From Nereida sp. MMG025 (GTDB lineage: Bacteria; Pseudomonadota; Alphaproteobacteria; Rhodobacterales; Rhodobacteraceae), in contig NZ_JAKFZN010000001.1 of the NCBI RefSeq assembly GCF_021654165.1, positions 806,001-870,000 of the forward strand: a DNA stretch of 64,000 nt, read 5' to 3'. This document shows positions 63,400 to 64,000 of this stretch, in pieces. Made by a program: the position numbers and the translations under genes. The notes under the pieces are model-generated. The model saw nothing but the letters and a program-made list of their open reading frames with translations, did no database searches and had not been told where the DNA came from. Numbering within the stretch: the stretch's first letter is position 1; each line of letters starts with the position of its first letter.

Positions 63400-63428
63400 G
63401 GCTTAGGCCCCTGCGTCCAGCAGGTCAA
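63400..63428 (-). promoter_or_regulatory. rnpB promoter overlapping the amidase stop codon
   Basis: On the minus strand TTGACC (63423-63428) and TAAGCC (63400-63405) are 17 bases apart, with the predicted RNA start at about 63392. The -10 includes the amidase stop codon TAA, and the -35 lies in its last eight codons. Confidence 0.72.
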
Positions 63429-64000
63429 CGGGGAAGCGTGCTGCCAGATCGGCCATCAAGGCGCGGTCCGTATCATCGAGCGGCCCAACATGGCGCGGCC
63501 GAAAGCGTGTGCGAAAGGCTTCGAACACGGCATCACCATCGGGGTGGCTATATCCAAAGCGCGCTGCATCGCGTGCAAAATCCCCCACTGCCCCGTCAGA
63601 TCGTGGCCAGACGGACAGGTTTTTATCCGCCAGCCGCCCCCAGTCAAACATCGGGCCGGGATCAAACTTGCGATGCGGGGCCATATCGGAATGGCCAATC
63701 ACGTTTTGCGGCGGAATGGACCATCGCTCCAATATGTCGGCCAACAGCTTTTCCAGCGCGTGCATCTGCGCATCGGGAAAGACATGCGCGCCGTCGTTGT
63801 CCAACTCAATCCCGATAGAGCGCGAGTTGATATCATCCGCCCCACCCCATGCGCCTGCACCTGCATGCCACGCGCGGTGCTCTTCATGGACCATCTGAAC
63901 AGCCTCGCCATCACGCCCGATCAGATAATGGGCGCTGACCTCATATTCAGGGGCGCACAACCGCTCTAACGCAGCGTCCAGACTGTCCATCGCGGTATAA
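63403..64000 (-). CDS. N-acetylmuramoyl-L-alanine amidase, AmpD-like (5' end outside window)
   Basis: A zinc amidase (amidase_2 fold) that cleaves the bond between N-acetylmuramic acid and the peptide during cell-wall recycling. The frame is open to the window edge, reading YTAM before the first ATG at 63990. The family N-terminus is normally longer, so the true start is outside. Seen: YEVSAHYLIGRDGEAVQMV, AWHAGAGAWGG (His zinc region), SIGIELDNDG (Glu) and VIGHSDMAPHRKFDPGPMF (His and Asp near the C-terminus). No signal is visible in this part. The stop codon is used in the rnpB promoter. AmpD versus AmiD-type cannot be separated without the N-terminus. Confidence 0.88.
   Translation of the reverse strand, partial: YTAMDSLDAALERLCAPEYEVSAHYLIGRDGEAVQMVHEEHRAWHAGAGAWGGADDINSRSIGIELDNDGAHVFPDAQMHALEKLLADILERWSIPPQNVIGHSDMAPHRKFDPGPMFDWGRLADKNLSVWPRSDGAVGDFARDAARFGYSHPDGDAVFEAFRTRFRPRHVGPLDDTDRALMADLAARFPVDLLDAGA

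Overview
The window is about 64 kb of ordinary chromosome from an alphaproteobacterium, almost certainly a marine member of the Rhodobacteraceae (Roseobacter group). The evidence is the gene content and order: a short prolyl-tRNA synthetase without the editing insert next to lolCD and a DUF2937 gene, an HdaA-PPK1-PPX cluster, a propionyl-CoA carboxylase / methylmalonyl-CoA mutase block with an ScfR-type regulator, a BetBC choline-sulfate module, tandem CAP-domain proteins, a PraR-like XRE regulator, and a class A RNase P RNA beside rpmG. Base composition is moderately GC-rich. I could not fix the genus. No tRNA, rRNA, CRISPR array, intact insertion sequence or prophage was seen.

Layout. 1-5.5 kb: end of an aspartate aminotransferase gene, a small conserved hypothetical, a MATE exporter, PPK2 and ParE. 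5.5-7 kb: an AT-rich orphan DEDDh exonuclease plus about 850 bases with no convincing gene, which looks like a small accessory insertion. 7-14 kb: a DUF606 transporter, a small secreted protein, an Ldh-family dehydrogenase, an RTX-like protein with a very long Asp-Pro-Thr tract, LolD/LolC, a DUF2937 protein and ProS. 14-23 kb: a fasciclin protein, an AI-2E family transporter, HdaA, PPK1, PPX, a secreted hypothetical, an EEP-family hydrolase and a TerB/DnaJ protein. 22.6-38 kb: the propionate block, with scpA-VOC-GNAT, a DUF4174 protein, pccA followed by two tandem GT-C-like membrane proteins, several small lipoprotein or hypothetical genes, pccB, a Bcr/CflA exporter and the PccR-type regulator. 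38-45 kb: CoxG, YdcH, a thermonuclease, betB-betC-eamA, the argO/argP divergent pair and yebC. 45.8-53 kb: two convergent SLC13 transporters, the second at the end of an mgtE-fau-ymdB-eamA-slc13 operon. 53-58 kb: guanine deaminase, two CAP proteins, 8-oxoguanine deaminase with a HisN-like phosphatase, and the PraR-like regulator. 58-64 kb: a quinone oxidoreductase, LysR, DUF1127, Bax-inhibitor-1, a small lipoprotein, GNAT, rpmG, rnpB and the start-truncated gene of an AmpD-like amidase.

How they work together. The clearest pathway is propionyl-CoA assimilation: PccAB carboxylates propionyl-CoA to methylmalonyl-CoA, ScpA isomerises it to succinyl-CoA, and the nearby ScfR-type regulator probably senses the substrate. 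TTGC-RAA half-sites lie upstream of both pccB and the regulator gene. Polyphosphate turnover is served by PPK1 and PPX in one cluster and by PPK2 14 kb away. BetC and BetB release choline from choline sulfate and finish its oxidation to glycine betaine. Guanine and 8-oxoguanine deaminases suggest purine salvage or catabolism.

Most of the window is recognisable. The points most worth a second look are the tandem GT-C-like genes behind pccA, the in-frame fusion of two small proteins next to pccB, the rnpB promoter embedded in the amidase stop codon, a family of dispersed palindromes, and the exonuclease island.
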